A stretch of DNA of 64,000 nt, from NCBI GenBank assembly GCA_963714995.1, contig CAVQQP010000019.1, forward strand, positions 496,001-560,000, written 5' to 3'. Shown piece by piece: positions 33,678-43,247 of this stretch. The stretch's first letter is position 1. Every line of letters starts with the position of its first letter. The notes under the pieces are model-generated. The model made no database searches. It had not been told where the DNA came from and worked only from the letters and a program-made list of their open reading frames with translations. Both the position numbers and the translations under genes were made by a program. Source of the stretch: Prado023 sp963714995 (GTDB lineage Bacteria > Actinomycetota > Actinomycetes > S36-B12 > CAIYMF01).

Positions 33678-36600
33678 TCAGGCTGGGGCGGTGGACCGCC
33701 TGGCCGCCCCGAGCACCAGGCCGACCAGCGCCAGCACCGCGCCGGCCGCGACGAGGTACGCCGGGATCTCGGTCGGGATGCCCAGGTGCACGGTGATGCC
33801 CAGGATCCGCGACAGCCCGAGTGGCAGCAGGGCCATCTGGTCGTTGAAGGTCGTCAGCGCAGCTTCGAGCCCGGACCAGGCCATCAGCGCCCCGAGCGCC
33901 ACCATCGGCGCGGCGACACCGACCAGGACCAGGCCGAGCGCGCGGGGTCGGGTCCGGCCGTAGGAGGTGCGCAGCACCACGTAGGTGACCAGGAACAGCC
34001 ACAGGAAGGCCGCCACGGAGACGGTGGCGTACACCGTGCGCCACTGATCGTCGGTCCACATCCGGTACCAGTAGCCCAGCGGCCCGCGGGTCACGGTCAC
34101 CGCCGAGAGCAGCAGCGTCTTGGCCAGCAGCGCCCCGCCCACGGCGGCGTACAGGGCGAAGGCGTCCACGCGCCGCCCCAGGAGCATGCGGATCACCAGC
34201 ACGTACAGGGCCATCGAGCCCAGTGTGGCCAGCATGTAGCTCCACGACAGCCAGTCGCTGAACGCCCCTCGGCTGGCCACCAGCAGGACTGCGGGCAGGG
34301 CCCAGGCCAGCACCCGGGCCCCGGCCGGCCGCGGCTGCGGCGGGTCCAGCACCAGGCGCCACGGCCGGGTCGCCCCCAGCCACAGGCCGCGAGCGGCGCA
34401 TCCCAGGGCGCTCCCACGCCACCGACGGCCCAGGGGACCCCCGAGCAGGGCCAGGACGAGGATGGCCACCAGCACAGCGCCCGTGACCACCCGGGACGCC
34501 TGGGTGCGTTCCGCGTGCCCGAACCCGGCGTCCACGGCGAAGAAGCTGTAGGCAGGTGTGTCGAGGTCACCGGTGTAGGTGGCCAGATGGCGGGCGACGG
34601 CGTCGTCGTATCGGGCCTTCGCCTCGGTCCAGTCCGTCCAGGTCGCCCGGTCGCCGCCGTCCAACCAGGAGTAGTACGCCAGGAACGCCTCACGGAAGGC
34701 ACCCAGTGTGGTGAACAGGTCGACCTCGTACTCCAGGGAGTGCACGAGCTGGTCACGCAGGGCCGGGTCATGCCACGCCGCGGGGTCGGTGGCGCTGACC
34801 GTGGCCAGCATCCGCTCCGCGCCCGCCACGGCCTCCCGGCCACGGGCGATCGCCTCGTCGAGGGAGTCCCGGCTCACGTGGTGGATGGCGCTGAGGGCGG
34901 CGCTGTCCCCGGAGACGATGTCCCACTCGAAGATCCACATCATCGGCGGCGGCTCCAGGCCGAGGGCCAGGACCTGCTCCCGGGCGTAGGGGGCCACGTA
35001 GAGCCCGTCGCGGACGACCTCCCGCGAGTCGGCCAGGACGCCCACGAGGGCATCGGCGGTGGCGGGGTCATCCGAGAAGGTGCGCGCGACCCAGTCCCGG
35101 GTGGCCGCGCCGACGTCGGCGTCCACGTCCCAGCCGAGCCGGCCGGTGGCGTACACGTCGGCGTCGTAGAGCTGCCAGAAGCCGCTCTTGAGGTACAGCG
35201 ACATCGGGCCCGCCCGCCATGGGCCGCCGTCCTGGGTCCAGACCCAGATCCCCTGGATGTTCGGGTTGTCGGCGGCGAACCCCTGCAGGGCCTGCTGCTG
35301 GTGGGTCGACAGGTGGTTGGGGATCGCGCTGAACGCCTCGAACTCACGGCGCGACTGGAACTCCACGACCCGGGGCTGGTCGCCGTGGCTCAGGGTGGGG
35401 TTGTCGGGCAGCCACGAGTAGAAGTCGCCCATGGTGTACTTCGTGACCGCCACCAGGTTGTCCGCGTCGAGCCCCTCGAGGACGGCGTCGTAGGTCTCGG
35501 TGCTCGTGTGCATGTCGCCGACCTCGCCGACCCCGACCGACCACGTGCGGAAGAAGATCGTGCGGTCGTGCTCGGCGGCCGCGGCCGTGAGCTGCTCGAG
35601 CATCGTCCGCACAGCGGCGACGGAGGTGACCTCCAGGGCCGAGTAGTAGTCCCACCCCTCGAGGTTGTAGACAGTCCCCGCCTCGCCGATGCGGATCATC
35701 AGCCCGCTGACGAAGGGCATCCGGGTCAGGAACTCGTCGAGCCCGGCCGTGTAGACCTCCCACAGGCGCGGGTCGTCGGGGTCGATCCCGCCGAGCTCGC
35801 GGTCCAGGTACTCCTCCAGCGGCCCGGTCAGCGCGAGCATGTCGGTCTTGAACACGACGTCCATGCCCATGTCGGCGGCGTAGGACCACATCGCGCCGAA
35901 CTGCTCGACCATGGCGTCGTGCCGGGCGCGGTAGGGGCTGTCGGCCGGGTAGACCTCGGTGCCGTCGCCCACGCCGTCGAAGTTCACGTACTCGAGGAAC
36001 CCGTTGACGACGATCCCGTTGTAGCCGTAGGCCCGGATGTGCTCGACGTAGGCCTCCCAGTCCGCCCGGGCGCTGGCCATGCCGTCGGGGTCGATGTACG
36101 GGGAATCGGCCAGGATCACGTCGGAGAACGCACCGGAGTTGTGCGAGTAGTCGTCCTGGGCCAGCCACGCCTCGGGGTCGGGCTGGACGCCCACCGCCCC
36201 CATGTCGACATAGCGGTACTGCAGGTCGGCGACCACGGGCGTGGTCCCGAGGTCGGGCAGTGCCCGACCGGCCTCGAGGGCCAGGGCGGCGGCGAACATC
36301 CCGTCGGCGACCCCGTTGCGATCACCACCGACCACGCCGCCGGGATCGAGCGTGTACCCGCCCGCGGGGATGGACTCGTCGACCGCCACGACGAAGTCGC
36401 CCTGCGAGCCCGGGACGACCCTCGGGCGGGTCCCCGTCCGGTCCTCGACTGCCGTGGCGAGGCGGTCTGCGGCAACGGCCAGCAGCGGGTCCGTGGCGTA
36501 CGCCTCGGGCACCGCGATCGTGTCGATCCCCGGTACGGCCGCCTCCTGGGACCCCTGCGATGCCGGGACGGCCAGGGTCGGCTCATCCGGCAGGGGCTTG

Positions 36601-36740
36601 TCCTCGTAGGAGATCGCCAGCGCGCTGCTCAGCCCGACGGCCGCCAGGTACCCGATGAGCAGCGCGCCGACGGCGTACAGGACAGCGACCACCACCCAGC
36701 GGCGCGGCGCCGGTGCGGCGTCGGGCACCCTGTGCGTCAT
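33678..36740 (-). CDS. large membrane-anchored putative glycoside hydrolase
   Basis: 1020 residues. One N-terminal membrane helix (about 15-40), an outside part of ~700 residues, then seven or so membrane helices (from about 745) forming a C-terminal membrane domain. The outer part starts with a small alpha/beta region (RVVPGSQGDFVVAVDE) as in GH67/GH20-type N-terminal domains, then a TIM-barrel-like region with YRYVDMGAVG, YGYNGIVVNGFLEYVNF, DVVFKTDM, GLMIRIGEAG and EFQSRREFEAF, and a helical end. I infer a carbohydrate-active enzyme from this layout, but no family or catalytic pair can be proven. The enzyme-plus-multispan fusion is unusual. Confidence 0.6.
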   Translation of the reverse strand: MTHRVPDAAPAPRRWVVVAVLYAVGALLIGYLAAVGLSSALAISYEDKPLPDEPTLAVPASQGSQEAAVPGIDTIAVPEAYATDPLLAVAADRLATAVEDRTGTRPRVVPGSQGDFVVAVDESIPAGGYTLDPGGVVGGDRNGVADGMFAAALALEAGRALPDLGTTPVVADLQYRYVDMGAVGVQPDPEAWLAQDDYSHNSGAFSDVILADSPYIDPDGMASARADWEAYVEHIRAYGYNGIVVNGFLEYVNFDGVGDGTEVYPADSPYRARHDAMVEQFGAMWSYAADMGMDVVFKTDMLALTGPLEEYLDRELGGIDPDDPRLWEVYTAGLDEFLTRMPFVSGLMIRIGEAGTVYNLEGWDYYSALEVTSVAAVRTMLEQLTAAAAEHDRTIFFRTWSVGVGEVGDMHTSTETYDAVLEGLDADNLVAVTKYTMGDFYSWLPDNPTLSHGDQPRVVEFQSRREFEAFSAIPNHLSTHQQQALQGFAADNPNIQGIWVWTQDGGPWRAGPMSLYLKSGFWQLYDADVYATGRLGWDVDADVGAATRDWVARTFSDDPATADALVGVLADSREVVRDGLYVAPYAREQVLALGLEPPPMMWIFEWDIVSGDSAALSAIHHVSRDSLDEAIARGREAVAGAERMLATVSATDPAAWHDPALRDQLVHSLEYEVDLFTTLGAFREAFLAYYSWLDGGDRATWTDWTEAKARYDDAVARHLATYTGDLDTPAYSFFAVDAGFGHAERTQASRVVTGAVLVAILVLALLGGPLGRRWRGSALGCAARGLWLGATRPWRLVLDPPQPRPAGARVLAWALPAVLLVASRGAFSDWLSWSYMLATLGSMALYVLVIRMLLGRRVDAFALYAAVGGALLAKTLLLSAVTVTRGPLGYWYRMWTDDQWRTVYATVSVAAFLWLFLVTYVVLRTSYGRTRPRALGLVLVGVAAPMVALGALMAWSGLEAALTTFNDQMALLPLGLSRILGITVHLGIPTEIPAYLVAAGAVLALVGLVLGAARRSTAPA

Positions 36741-36788
36741 CGGCCGAATGCTAGTACCTCATCCGATCGATCCCCTGTCCCGTGGCTC

Positions 36789-36849
36789 GATCCCGGATCG
36801 GTCCGGATTCGCGACTGCGGTTGCCCGCAGATCCGGATCGATCGGGATC
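36789..36849 (-). terminator. long compound hairpin after the desaturase gene
   Basis: Arms GATCCCGGATCGGTCCGGAT (36789-36808) and 36831-36849 pair with one mismatch and one bulge; the 22-base loop holds a second hairpin CTGCGG/CCGCAG. It lies 35 bases after the desaturase stop on the minus strand and before the ORF of the next gene's end region, so it is a likely terminator. Confidence 0.6.
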
Positions 36850-36883
36850 GGCGCCGGGCGGGCGCCTGTCCGCGCGACAGGGC

Positions 36884-38089
36884 TCAGGCGGCTTGCTGCT
36901 GCGCCGCTGCGTCAACCCCCTCGGCGGCCGCTGCCGGCTCCTTCACCCACTTCGGCGCACGGTTGAACCGGCCACCGAAGGCGTTGTTCGGCAGCGCCAG
37001 GCGGAACACCTTGTGCCATGCGGACCCGACCTGCTTGGGCAGTGACCCAGTCACATAGGGCAGGTCGTAGCGCTCGAACAGGTCCTGGATCCGGGGCGAG
37101 ATGTCCTTGTAGCGCTTGCTCGGCATGTCGGGGTAGAGGTGGTGCTCGATCTGGAACGACAGGTTCCCGGTCATCATGTGCATCGCCGGGCTTCCGGAGA
37201 TGTTCGCCGACCCGATCATCTGACGGACGTACCACTCGCCGCGGGTCTCGCCCTCGATCGAGGTCTTCGAGAACGTGGCCACGCCCTCCGGGAAGTGCCC
37301 GCACATGATCACCGAGTGCGTCCACACGTTGCGGACCAGGTTGGCCACCACGTTGGCGCTCAGGGTGGCCAGGAAGGCCGGGATCGCCGAGAACGGGTTC
37401 ACCAGCGCCGCGAGCCCGGGGTTGAGCAGGTAGTCCTTGCGCATCTGCCGACCGATCTTGGCCAGCACCTTGCGCAGGTCCCGCTTGAAGGGCGCGTCGA
37501 CCTTCTTCTTGCCCTTGTAGTAGGCACCGAGCTCGAGGTCGTAGGCGGCGATCGAGTACTCGAAGAGGATCATGTTGATGACGTTGTAGAGCGGCTGGCC
37601 CAGGGTGAGCTTCGTCCAGCGCTGGTCCTCGTCGACGCGCATGATCCCGTAGCCGAGGTCGTTGTCACGCCCGACCACGTTCGTGTAGCGGTGGTGGATC
37701 TCGTTGTGCGAGTGCTTCCACATCTCGGCCGGGGCGGCGTTGTCCCACTCCCAGGTGGTGGAGTGGATGGCCGGGTCGCGCATCCAGTCCCACTGCCCGT
37801 GGAGGATGTTGTGGCCGATCTCCATGTTCTCCAGGATCTTGGCCACCGAGAGCCCGACCGTCCCGGCGATCCACGCCGGCGGGAACCAGGCGAACAGCAG
37901 GACCCCGCGCGAGCCCATCTCGAGCAGGCGCTGGGCCTTGATCACCTTCCGGATGTAGGCCGCATCGGCCTCCCCGAGACTGGCGAAGACCTCCTCACGC
38001 AGGGCGTCGAGCTCACGCCCGATCGCCTCGATGTCGGCGTCGGTCAGGTGCGCGACCGGGTTGTCCGTGCGCTTCTGGATGACGGTCAT
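36884..38089 (-). CDS. desA3: membrane fatty acid desaturase (DesA3-like)
   Basis: 401 residues from ATG 38089. Di-iron histidine boxes: GHNILHGQWDW, HSHNEIHHRYTN and QIEHHLYPDMPS, with four hydrophobic stretches. This set matches acyl-CoA delta-9 desaturases such as M. tuberculosis Rv3229c (DesA3), which introduces a double bond in stearoyl-CoA. The partner reductase lies directly upstream, same strand, as in Rv3230c-Rv3229c. C-terminus is Ala/Gln-rich. A 20-bp hairpin separates the two genes, which may lower read-through. Confidence 0.92.
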   Translation of the reverse strand: MTVIQKRTDNPVAHLTDADIEAIGRELDALREEVFASLGEADAAYIRKVIKAQRLLEMGSRGVLLFAWFPPAWIAGTVGLSVAKILENMEIGHNILHGQWDWMRDPAIHSTTWEWDNAAPAEMWKHSHNEIHHRYTNVVGRDNDLGYGIMRVDEDQRWTKLTLGQPLYNVINMILFEYSIAAYDLELGAYYKGKKKVDAPFKRDLRKVLAKIGRQMRKDYLLNPGLAALVNPFSAIPAFLATLSANVVANLVRNVWTHSVIMCGHFPEGVATFSKTSIEGETRGEWYVRQMIGSANISGSPAMHMMTGNLSFQIEHHLYPDMPSKRYKDISPRIQDLFERYDLPYVTGSLPKQVGSAWHKVFRLALPNNAFGGRFNRAPKWVKEPAAAAEGVDAAAQQQAA

Positions 38090-38114
38090 GCGGTGTCCAA
38101 TCGGTTCGTCGGTC

Positions 38115-38163
38115 GCTGTGCTGACGATTCCGACGATCCAATGGTCGGAATCGTCAGCACAGC
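38115..38163 (-). terminator. 20-bp perfect hairpin between reductase and desaturase genes
   Basis: Arms 38115-38134 (GCTGTGCTGACGATTCCGAC) and 38144-38163 are exact inverses with 9-base loop GATCCAATG. It starts 12 bases after the reductase stop and ends 26 bases before the desaturase ATG. It may be an attenuator, a processing/stability element or a terminator inside the operon; the desaturase may then have its own promoter. Confidence 0.65.
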
Positions 38164-38174
38164 CGGGGTCGGGG

Positions 38175-39245
38175 TCAGAGGTCGAGGGAGCACGGCCCGG
38201 CGGCCGCACTGATGCAGGTCTGGATCTTCACGCCGTCCCCGGGGGAGGCGGTGGTGAGCACGCCGGAGCGCAGGTCGCGGACCGCGCCGGACTCCAGCGG
38301 GACGACGCAGCCCATGCAGATGCCCATCCGGCATCCCGAGGGCATGAGCACCCCGGCCGCCTCACCGGCGTCGAGCAGCGGGGTGGCACCGTCGGCCTCG
38401 ACGACCGTGCCGGACCGCGCGAACGAGACAGCGCCGCCCTCGCCGGTCACGACGACGTGGGGCCGGAAGCGCTCGGTGTGCAGCCGATCGGACGCGTCGG
38501 CGCCGGCCCAGCGCTCCTCGAGCGCGTCCAGCAGGCCGGTCGGGCCGCACGCCCAGGTCTCCCGCTGGGACCAATCGGGCACGAGCGTGTCGAGCTCCGC
38601 CGGGTCGAGCAGCCCGTCGGCGTCGGTGTGCCGCTCGACGAGCCGGATGCGCCCGGCAGCGGCCATGTCCCGCAGCTCAGCACCGAAGATGACGTCGGTC
38701 GGCGTGGGCGCGCTGTGCACGACCACGACATCACCGAGCTCGGTCAGCCGGTGGCGCAGCATGCCCATCACGGGGGTGATGCCGCTGCCGGCGGTGACGA
38801 ACAGGACCCGCTGCGGCGCGTCGGCCGGCAGGTGGAAGTCGCCCGTGGCCTGGTCGAGCTGGATGACCGTCCCCGGGCGGGCACGGCGCACGATGTGGTT
38901 GCTGACCTTCCCGTCGGGGATGGCCTTGACGGTGATCGCGATCAGCCCGTCGGGCCGAGGACCGGAGGTGAGCGAGTAGGCCCGCCAGAGCCGCACGCCG
39001 TCGACGTCGATGCCGATCCGCACGTACTGGCCGGGCAGGTGCCCCTGCCAGCCGCGCCCGGGCCTGATGACCACCGTGGCAGCGTCGGGAGTCTCCGCGG
39101 TGACCGCCTGGATCCGGCCCCGAAGGGCGGCCCCACTGCGCAAAGGGTCGATCACGTCGAGGTAGTCGGCAGGGACCAACGGCGTCGTGACGGCCCCGAT
39201 CACGCGCATCAGGCCGTCTCGCACGGGAGTGGACGTCATCGACAT
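38175..39245 (-). CDS. ferredoxin reductase with fused 2Fe-2S domain, desaturase partner (Rv3230c-like)
   Basis: 356 residues: FAD domain (RAYSLTSGP), NAD(P) domain (LFVTAGSGITPVMGML, WACGPTGLLDAL) and a C-terminal plant-type [2Fe-2S] domain (SGCRMGICMGCV ... QTCIS; C-x4-C-x2-C-x~29-C). Passes electrons from NAD(P)H to the membrane desaturase encoded downstream. Divergent from a PucR-type regulator, which probably controls it. Confidence 0.92.
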   Translation of the reverse strand: MSMTSTPVRDGLMRVIGAVTTPLVPADYLDVIDPLRSGAALRGRIQAVTAETPDAATVVIRPGRGWQGHLPGQYVRIGIDVDGVRLWRAYSLTSGPRPDGLIAITVKAIPDGKVSNHIVRRARPGTVIQLDQATGDFHLPADAPQRVLFVTAGSGITPVMGMLRHRLTELGDVVVVHSAPTPTDVIFGAELRDMAAAGRIRLVERHTDADGLLDPAELDTLVPDWSQRETWACGPTGLLDALEERWAGADASDRLHTERFRPHVVVTGEGGAVSFARSGTVVEADGATPLLDAGEAAGVLMPSGCRMGICMGCVVPLESGAVRDLRSGVLTTASPGDGVKIQTCISAAAGPCSLDL

Positions 39246-39279
39246 GAGCCCATCCTTCCCCGCTGTGGGGGTAATCTCG

Positions 39280-39326
39280 TCACCGTTGATGGTGAATTCG
39301 GGAAGTTTGTTTGTTCGGTGCGAACA
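39280..39326. promoter_or_regulatory. two inverted repeats in the reductase/PucR divergent promoter
   Basis: TCACC-N6-GGTGA (39280-39295) and TGTTCG-N3-CGAACA (39312-39326) lie in the 92-base gap between the divergent genes. Either could be an operator for the adjacent regulator. Pattern-only inference. Confidence 0.35.
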
Positions 39327-39337
39327 GAGGAGATGCC

Positions 39338-40597
39338 GTGAGCGACTGGAAGCCCCTGACCGAGCAGGTCCGCCCCAGCCTGACCGGACCGGTCCTGGTC
39401 GCCCTCCAGGGCCGCCTGCACGACGTGGCCCAGCAGACCATCGACGCCGTGGCCCAGGAGGTGCCCGGCTACCGTGGCACGCTCGACGAGGGGGCCCAGG
39501 CGATCCTCGCGCAGGCCGTCGAGCTGGCGCTGAGCGGCTTCCTCTCCCTGGCGGCCGCCGACCAGGACCCGAGCGCGCCCCTGGCGCCGGCCCTCCAGGG
39601 AGCCTTCGCCCTCGGGCAGGGCGAGGCCCGGCTCGGGCGCCCCATGGATGCCCTGCTCGCTGCGTACCGGGTGGGCGCCCGGGTGTCCTGGCGCGGCCTG
39701 GCCGGTGCCGCCGTCGAGGCGGGACTGCCTGCCGACGAGGTGGTGCTGTTCGCCGAGCTGGTGTTCGCCTACATCGACGCCCTGTCCGCGGCGAGCGTCG
39801 CCGGCCACGCCGACGAGCTTGCCGTCTCCGACCGCGCGCGCCAGCGCAACCTCGAGCGCCTCGGTCACGGCCTGCTCACCGGGGCCCCGGCCGACTCGTT
39901 GCTCGCCGCTGCCCAGCGTGCCCAGTGGACGCCTCCGGGGACCCTGATCGCCGTGGTGCTGCCGGAGTCCCGTGTCGCCGACGTGCTGGCCCGCATCGAC
40001 CCCCGGACGCTGCAGCCGGTGGACGACATCCCGGGACTCGAGCCGGGCGACGCGGTGCTCCTGGTGCCCGATCCGGACGCACGGTTCCACGCCGGGCTGG
40101 CCCGAGGTCTGGGCGGAGCAGGTGCGGTCGTGGGTCCCCTCCGACCCTGGCTCGAGGCCAGCGGCTCGTACCAGCGCGCGCTGCGGGCGTGGCGCCTGGG
40201 CCTGGCCGGAGCGGCATCCGGGTCGCCGGACGGGTCCTCCCCGGGGGCGCCCGACTCCGGGCGGATCGTCGACACCGAGGAGGTGCTCCCGGAGCTCGTG
40301 GTCGCCGCCGATCCCGCCGCCCTGGCGGACCTGCGCACCCGCGCCCTGGCCCCGCTCGCCGACCTCCGCCCGGCCGTGGCCGATCGCCTCACCGAGACCC
40401 TGCGCGAGTGGCTGCTGCACCGCGGCCGTCGTGACGACGTCGCGGCCGCGCTGTTCGTCCATCCGCAGACCGTGCGCTACCGGATGGGCCAGGTCCGCGC
40501 GCTGTACGGCGACGCCCTGGACGACCCGCGGGTCACCCTCGAGCTGACCCTGGCCCTCACCCTGCCACCGCCCCCCGACGCAGGCCCGGCAGCCTGA
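39338..40597 (+). CDS. PucR-type helix-turn-helix transcriptional regulator
   Basis: 419 residues from GTG 39338, which has AGAGGAG 5 bases upstream; an in-frame ATG-like start 27 bases earlier is less well placed. C-terminal PucR HTH: LREWLLHRGRRDDVAAALFVHPQTVRYRMGQVR. The N-terminal part is all-helical (LAAYRVGARVSWRGLAG) and the middle is GGDEF-like. Divergent from the ferredoxin reductase/desaturase operon, so it is probably its regulator, possibly sensing fatty acid or acyl-CoA. Confidence 0.88.
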   Translation: MSDWKPLTEQVRPSLTGPVLVALQGRLHDVAQQTIDAVAQEVPGYRGTLDEGAQAILAQAVELALSGFLSLAAADQDPSAPLAPALQGAFALGQGEARLGRPMDALLAAYRVGARVSWRGLAGAAVEAGLPADEVVLFAELVFAYIDALSAASVAGHADELAVSDRARQRNLERLGHGLLTGAPADSLLAAAQRAQWTPPGTLIAVVLPESRVADVLARIDPRTLQPVDDIPGLEPGDAVLLVPDPDARFHAGLARGLGGAGAVVGPLRPWLEASGSYQRALRAWRLGLAGAASGSPDGSSPGAPDSGRIVDTEEVLPELVVAADPAALADLRTRALAPLADLRPAVADRLTETLREWLLHRGRRDDVAAALFVHPQTVRYRMGQVRALYGDALDDPRVTLELTLALTLPPPPDAGPAA

Positions 40598-40639
40598 CGC
40601 CACCCCCGCACCCTGGCTGAGAGCGGCCCATCGGCTCGG

Positions 40640-42908
40640 GTGGACACTGGCACCGTGACTGATCAGCGCGACGCCCTGGCCCCAGACGCTGAGGTGACCC
40701 TCGACGAGCCCATGCCCCACGGCATCCTCGCCCGCCACGGGGCGGCGATGGCACGCCATGCGAAGGCTGTGGCGCTCATCAGTGTCCTGCTGGCGGTGGG
40801 CGCCTACCTGGTGGCCGCCCTCGGCGTCGGCGGCCAGTCGCTGTTCGACCGGCTGGAGCTGGGCGAGCCCGCCGTTGCCGGCGAGGCCCTCGAGGGTCGC
40901 GAGCTGATCGCCGAGAACGACCCGACCGGCTCGAGCATCCAGGCGCTCTGGGAGGACGTCGACCCGGAGTCCCCGGACTTCCTGGCCGCCGCCGCGGCGG
41001 CCAACGCCGAGCTCATGGCGATCCCGGGCGTGGAGCAGGTCCTCGACCCCACGACGATCGGCCCGGCCGCGGTGTCCACGGACGGCGACTCCGCCCTGGT
41101 CACGGTGGTCCTGGATCCCGCCCTGGCCGACGCCGAGCGGAAGCAGGCCCAGCAGGAGGTCGAGGACCGGCTCGAGCAGCTCCCGCAGGACGTGCCCGGC
41201 TCCACCGTCGCGGTCACCAGCATCGAGCAGCTCGTGGAGACCATCACCGACCAGGTCGAGGCCGACCTCAAGAAGGGCGAGGGACTCTCGCTTGCCCATG
41301 ACCCTGCTCGTGATGGTCCTGATCTTCGGCGGGTTCGCCGCCGCGGGGGTCCCGCTGGCCGGGGCCATCGCATCGATCGCCGGGGGCCTGATCTCCCTGC
41401 TGGCCTTCACCTACGTGATCGACCTGGACATCACTGTCGTCAACGTCGTGACCGTGCTCGGCCTGGGGCTGTGCATCGACTACTCCCTGCTGATCGTGTC
41501 GCGCTACCGCGAGCAGATGCACGACCTGCACGACCTCAGCGTCCCGGGCGCCCACCGCGAGGTGCCCCACGAGGTCCGCGAGCGCGCCATGGCGATCACG
41601 ATGGCCACCGCCGGGCGCACCGTGCTGTTCAGCGGCGTCACGGTGGCGATCGCCGTGGCCGGTCTGCTGTTCATCGACATGACGATCATCCAGTCGGTCG
41701 GTGCCGGCGCGGTGAGCGTCGTGGTCATCGCGGTGGTCGTGGCCACCACGTTCGTCCCCGCGCTGCTGGTGCTGTCCACCAAGCACGTGGCCGGCGCCGG
41801 GATGCTGTCCAAGGCGCCCGGGTTCCGCAGGTTCGCGGGAGCCTTCGACCACTCCCCCTCCGACGACGGCTGGTTCGCCCGCTGGGCGACCAAGGTCCAG
41901 CGGCACGCCTGGCTGGCCTTCCTCAGCGTGACCGCGCTGCTGATCCTGCTGTCCCTGCCCGCGTGGCGGATGAACCTCGTGAGCTCCGGGGTCGAGCTGC
42001 TGCCCGCCGACAACCCGACACGGCTCGTCTACGAGCAGATCCAGACGGACTTCCCCGCGCTGTCCGCACCCACGATCACGGTGGTGGCTGACGCAGCGGA
42101 CGCCGACTCCCTGACCGAGCTGTCGGCGACGGTCGCTGCCCTGCCCGACGTCGAGCGGGTCGGCGAGGTCGAGACGACCGGGCAGATCGCGCAGCTGCCG
42201 GTCTTCACCGCCGACGACGTGGCCGCAGACATCGTCACGCTGATCCGCGACGTCCGCCCGGACGACCCGCAGACATGGGTCACCGGGCAGGCGGCGATCC
42301 TCGTGGACTTCACCGAGCAGCTGCGCGCCGACGTGCCCATCGCGCTGCTGTTCGTCGTGCTGGCGACGCTGATCCTGCTGTTCCTGCTCACCGGTTCGGT
42401 GCTGATCCCGGTCAAGGCCCTGCTGATGAACCTGCTCAGCCTCGGGGCCACGTTCGGCATCCTCGTGCTGGTGTTCCAGGACGGCCGGCTCGAGTCCCTC
42501 CTGGGCTTCCAGTCCACCGGCGGCATCGAGGCGACCCTGCCGGTGATCATCTTCGCGTTCGCGTTCGGCCTGTCGATGGACTACGAGGTGTTCCTGCTCT
42601 CGCGGATCAAGGAGTTCCACGACCAGGGCTACGACAACGACGACTCGGTGCGCCTGGGCCTGCAGCGCACGGGGCGGATCATCACCTCGGCGGCCCTGCT
42701 GATCATCATCGTGTTCGCCGGGTTCGCCCTCGGGGACCTGCTGGCCATCAAGCAGAACGGGATCGCCCTGGCCACGGCGGTGTTCATCGACGCCACGCTC
42801 GTCCGGATCATCCTCGTGCCGGCGACCATGACCCTGCTGGGCGAGTGGAACTGGTGGGCTCCGAGGCCCCTGCGCGCGCTGCACGACAGGCTGGGCCTGT
42901 CCCACTGA
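40640..42908 (+). CDS. MMPL/RND-family transporter, frameshifted
   Basis: About 755 residues in two frames, broken at 41291-41297 where removing one base restores GLSLPMTLLVMVLIFGGF. Twelve membrane helices in two halves with a periplasmic-type domain each. Proton-relay motifs GLGLCIDYSLLIVSR and AFGLSMDYEVFLLSRIKE (Asp-Tyr pairs as in MmpL3) are intact. Exports lipids or drugs across the membrane; substrate unknown. GTG 40640 and GTG 40655 are both possible starts. It ends 339 bases before the multicopper oxidase. Confidence 0.84.
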
Positions 42909-43247
42909 GCCCAGCCCACGCGCATTCGGGGGACAATATGGGGGACAAGCGTGGTAGACAATGTATAGTCCGGTTTAGTGGGTAGTGTTGCCACTGGCAG
43001 AGTCACGAGTGGGATGAAACCCGCCACTCTGAGACAAATCGCCCGTGATTCGCATTCTTCGCGCCTTATCCGAAATCGCCCCCTGGCATTTGTGGCGCTT
43101 TGAGTCAGTATTCGAGCGATCTCGATGATCCTGTGCTTCGAAAATGCAGGAACTACTCGCCAGTAGCCCCTTTACGGAGTCGAATTGACGGGCGCTAGCC
43201 TCCGCCCGTCGATCTGGCACTACCACAGCTTCGCAAGGGGGCAAGTC
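42909..43247. other. AT-richer intergenic region before the multicopper oxidase
   Basis: 339 bases with no gene and clearly lower GC than the rest of the window. It holds a GGGGGACAA direct repeat (near 42928 and 42943), an imperfect hairpin at 42998-43033 that may end the MMPL gene, and an 8-bp hairpin GACGGGCG/CGCCCGTC (43187-43210) in the probable 5' leader of the oxidase. TTGACG at 43185-43190 could be a -35. The base composition may mark imported DNA. Confidence 0.5.

Noticed and set aside
33165..37058. A 1297-codon plus-strand open frame
   Set aside because: Arg/Gly/His-rich antisense of the ABC ATPase and the 1020-residue membrane protein; no domain or ribosome site.
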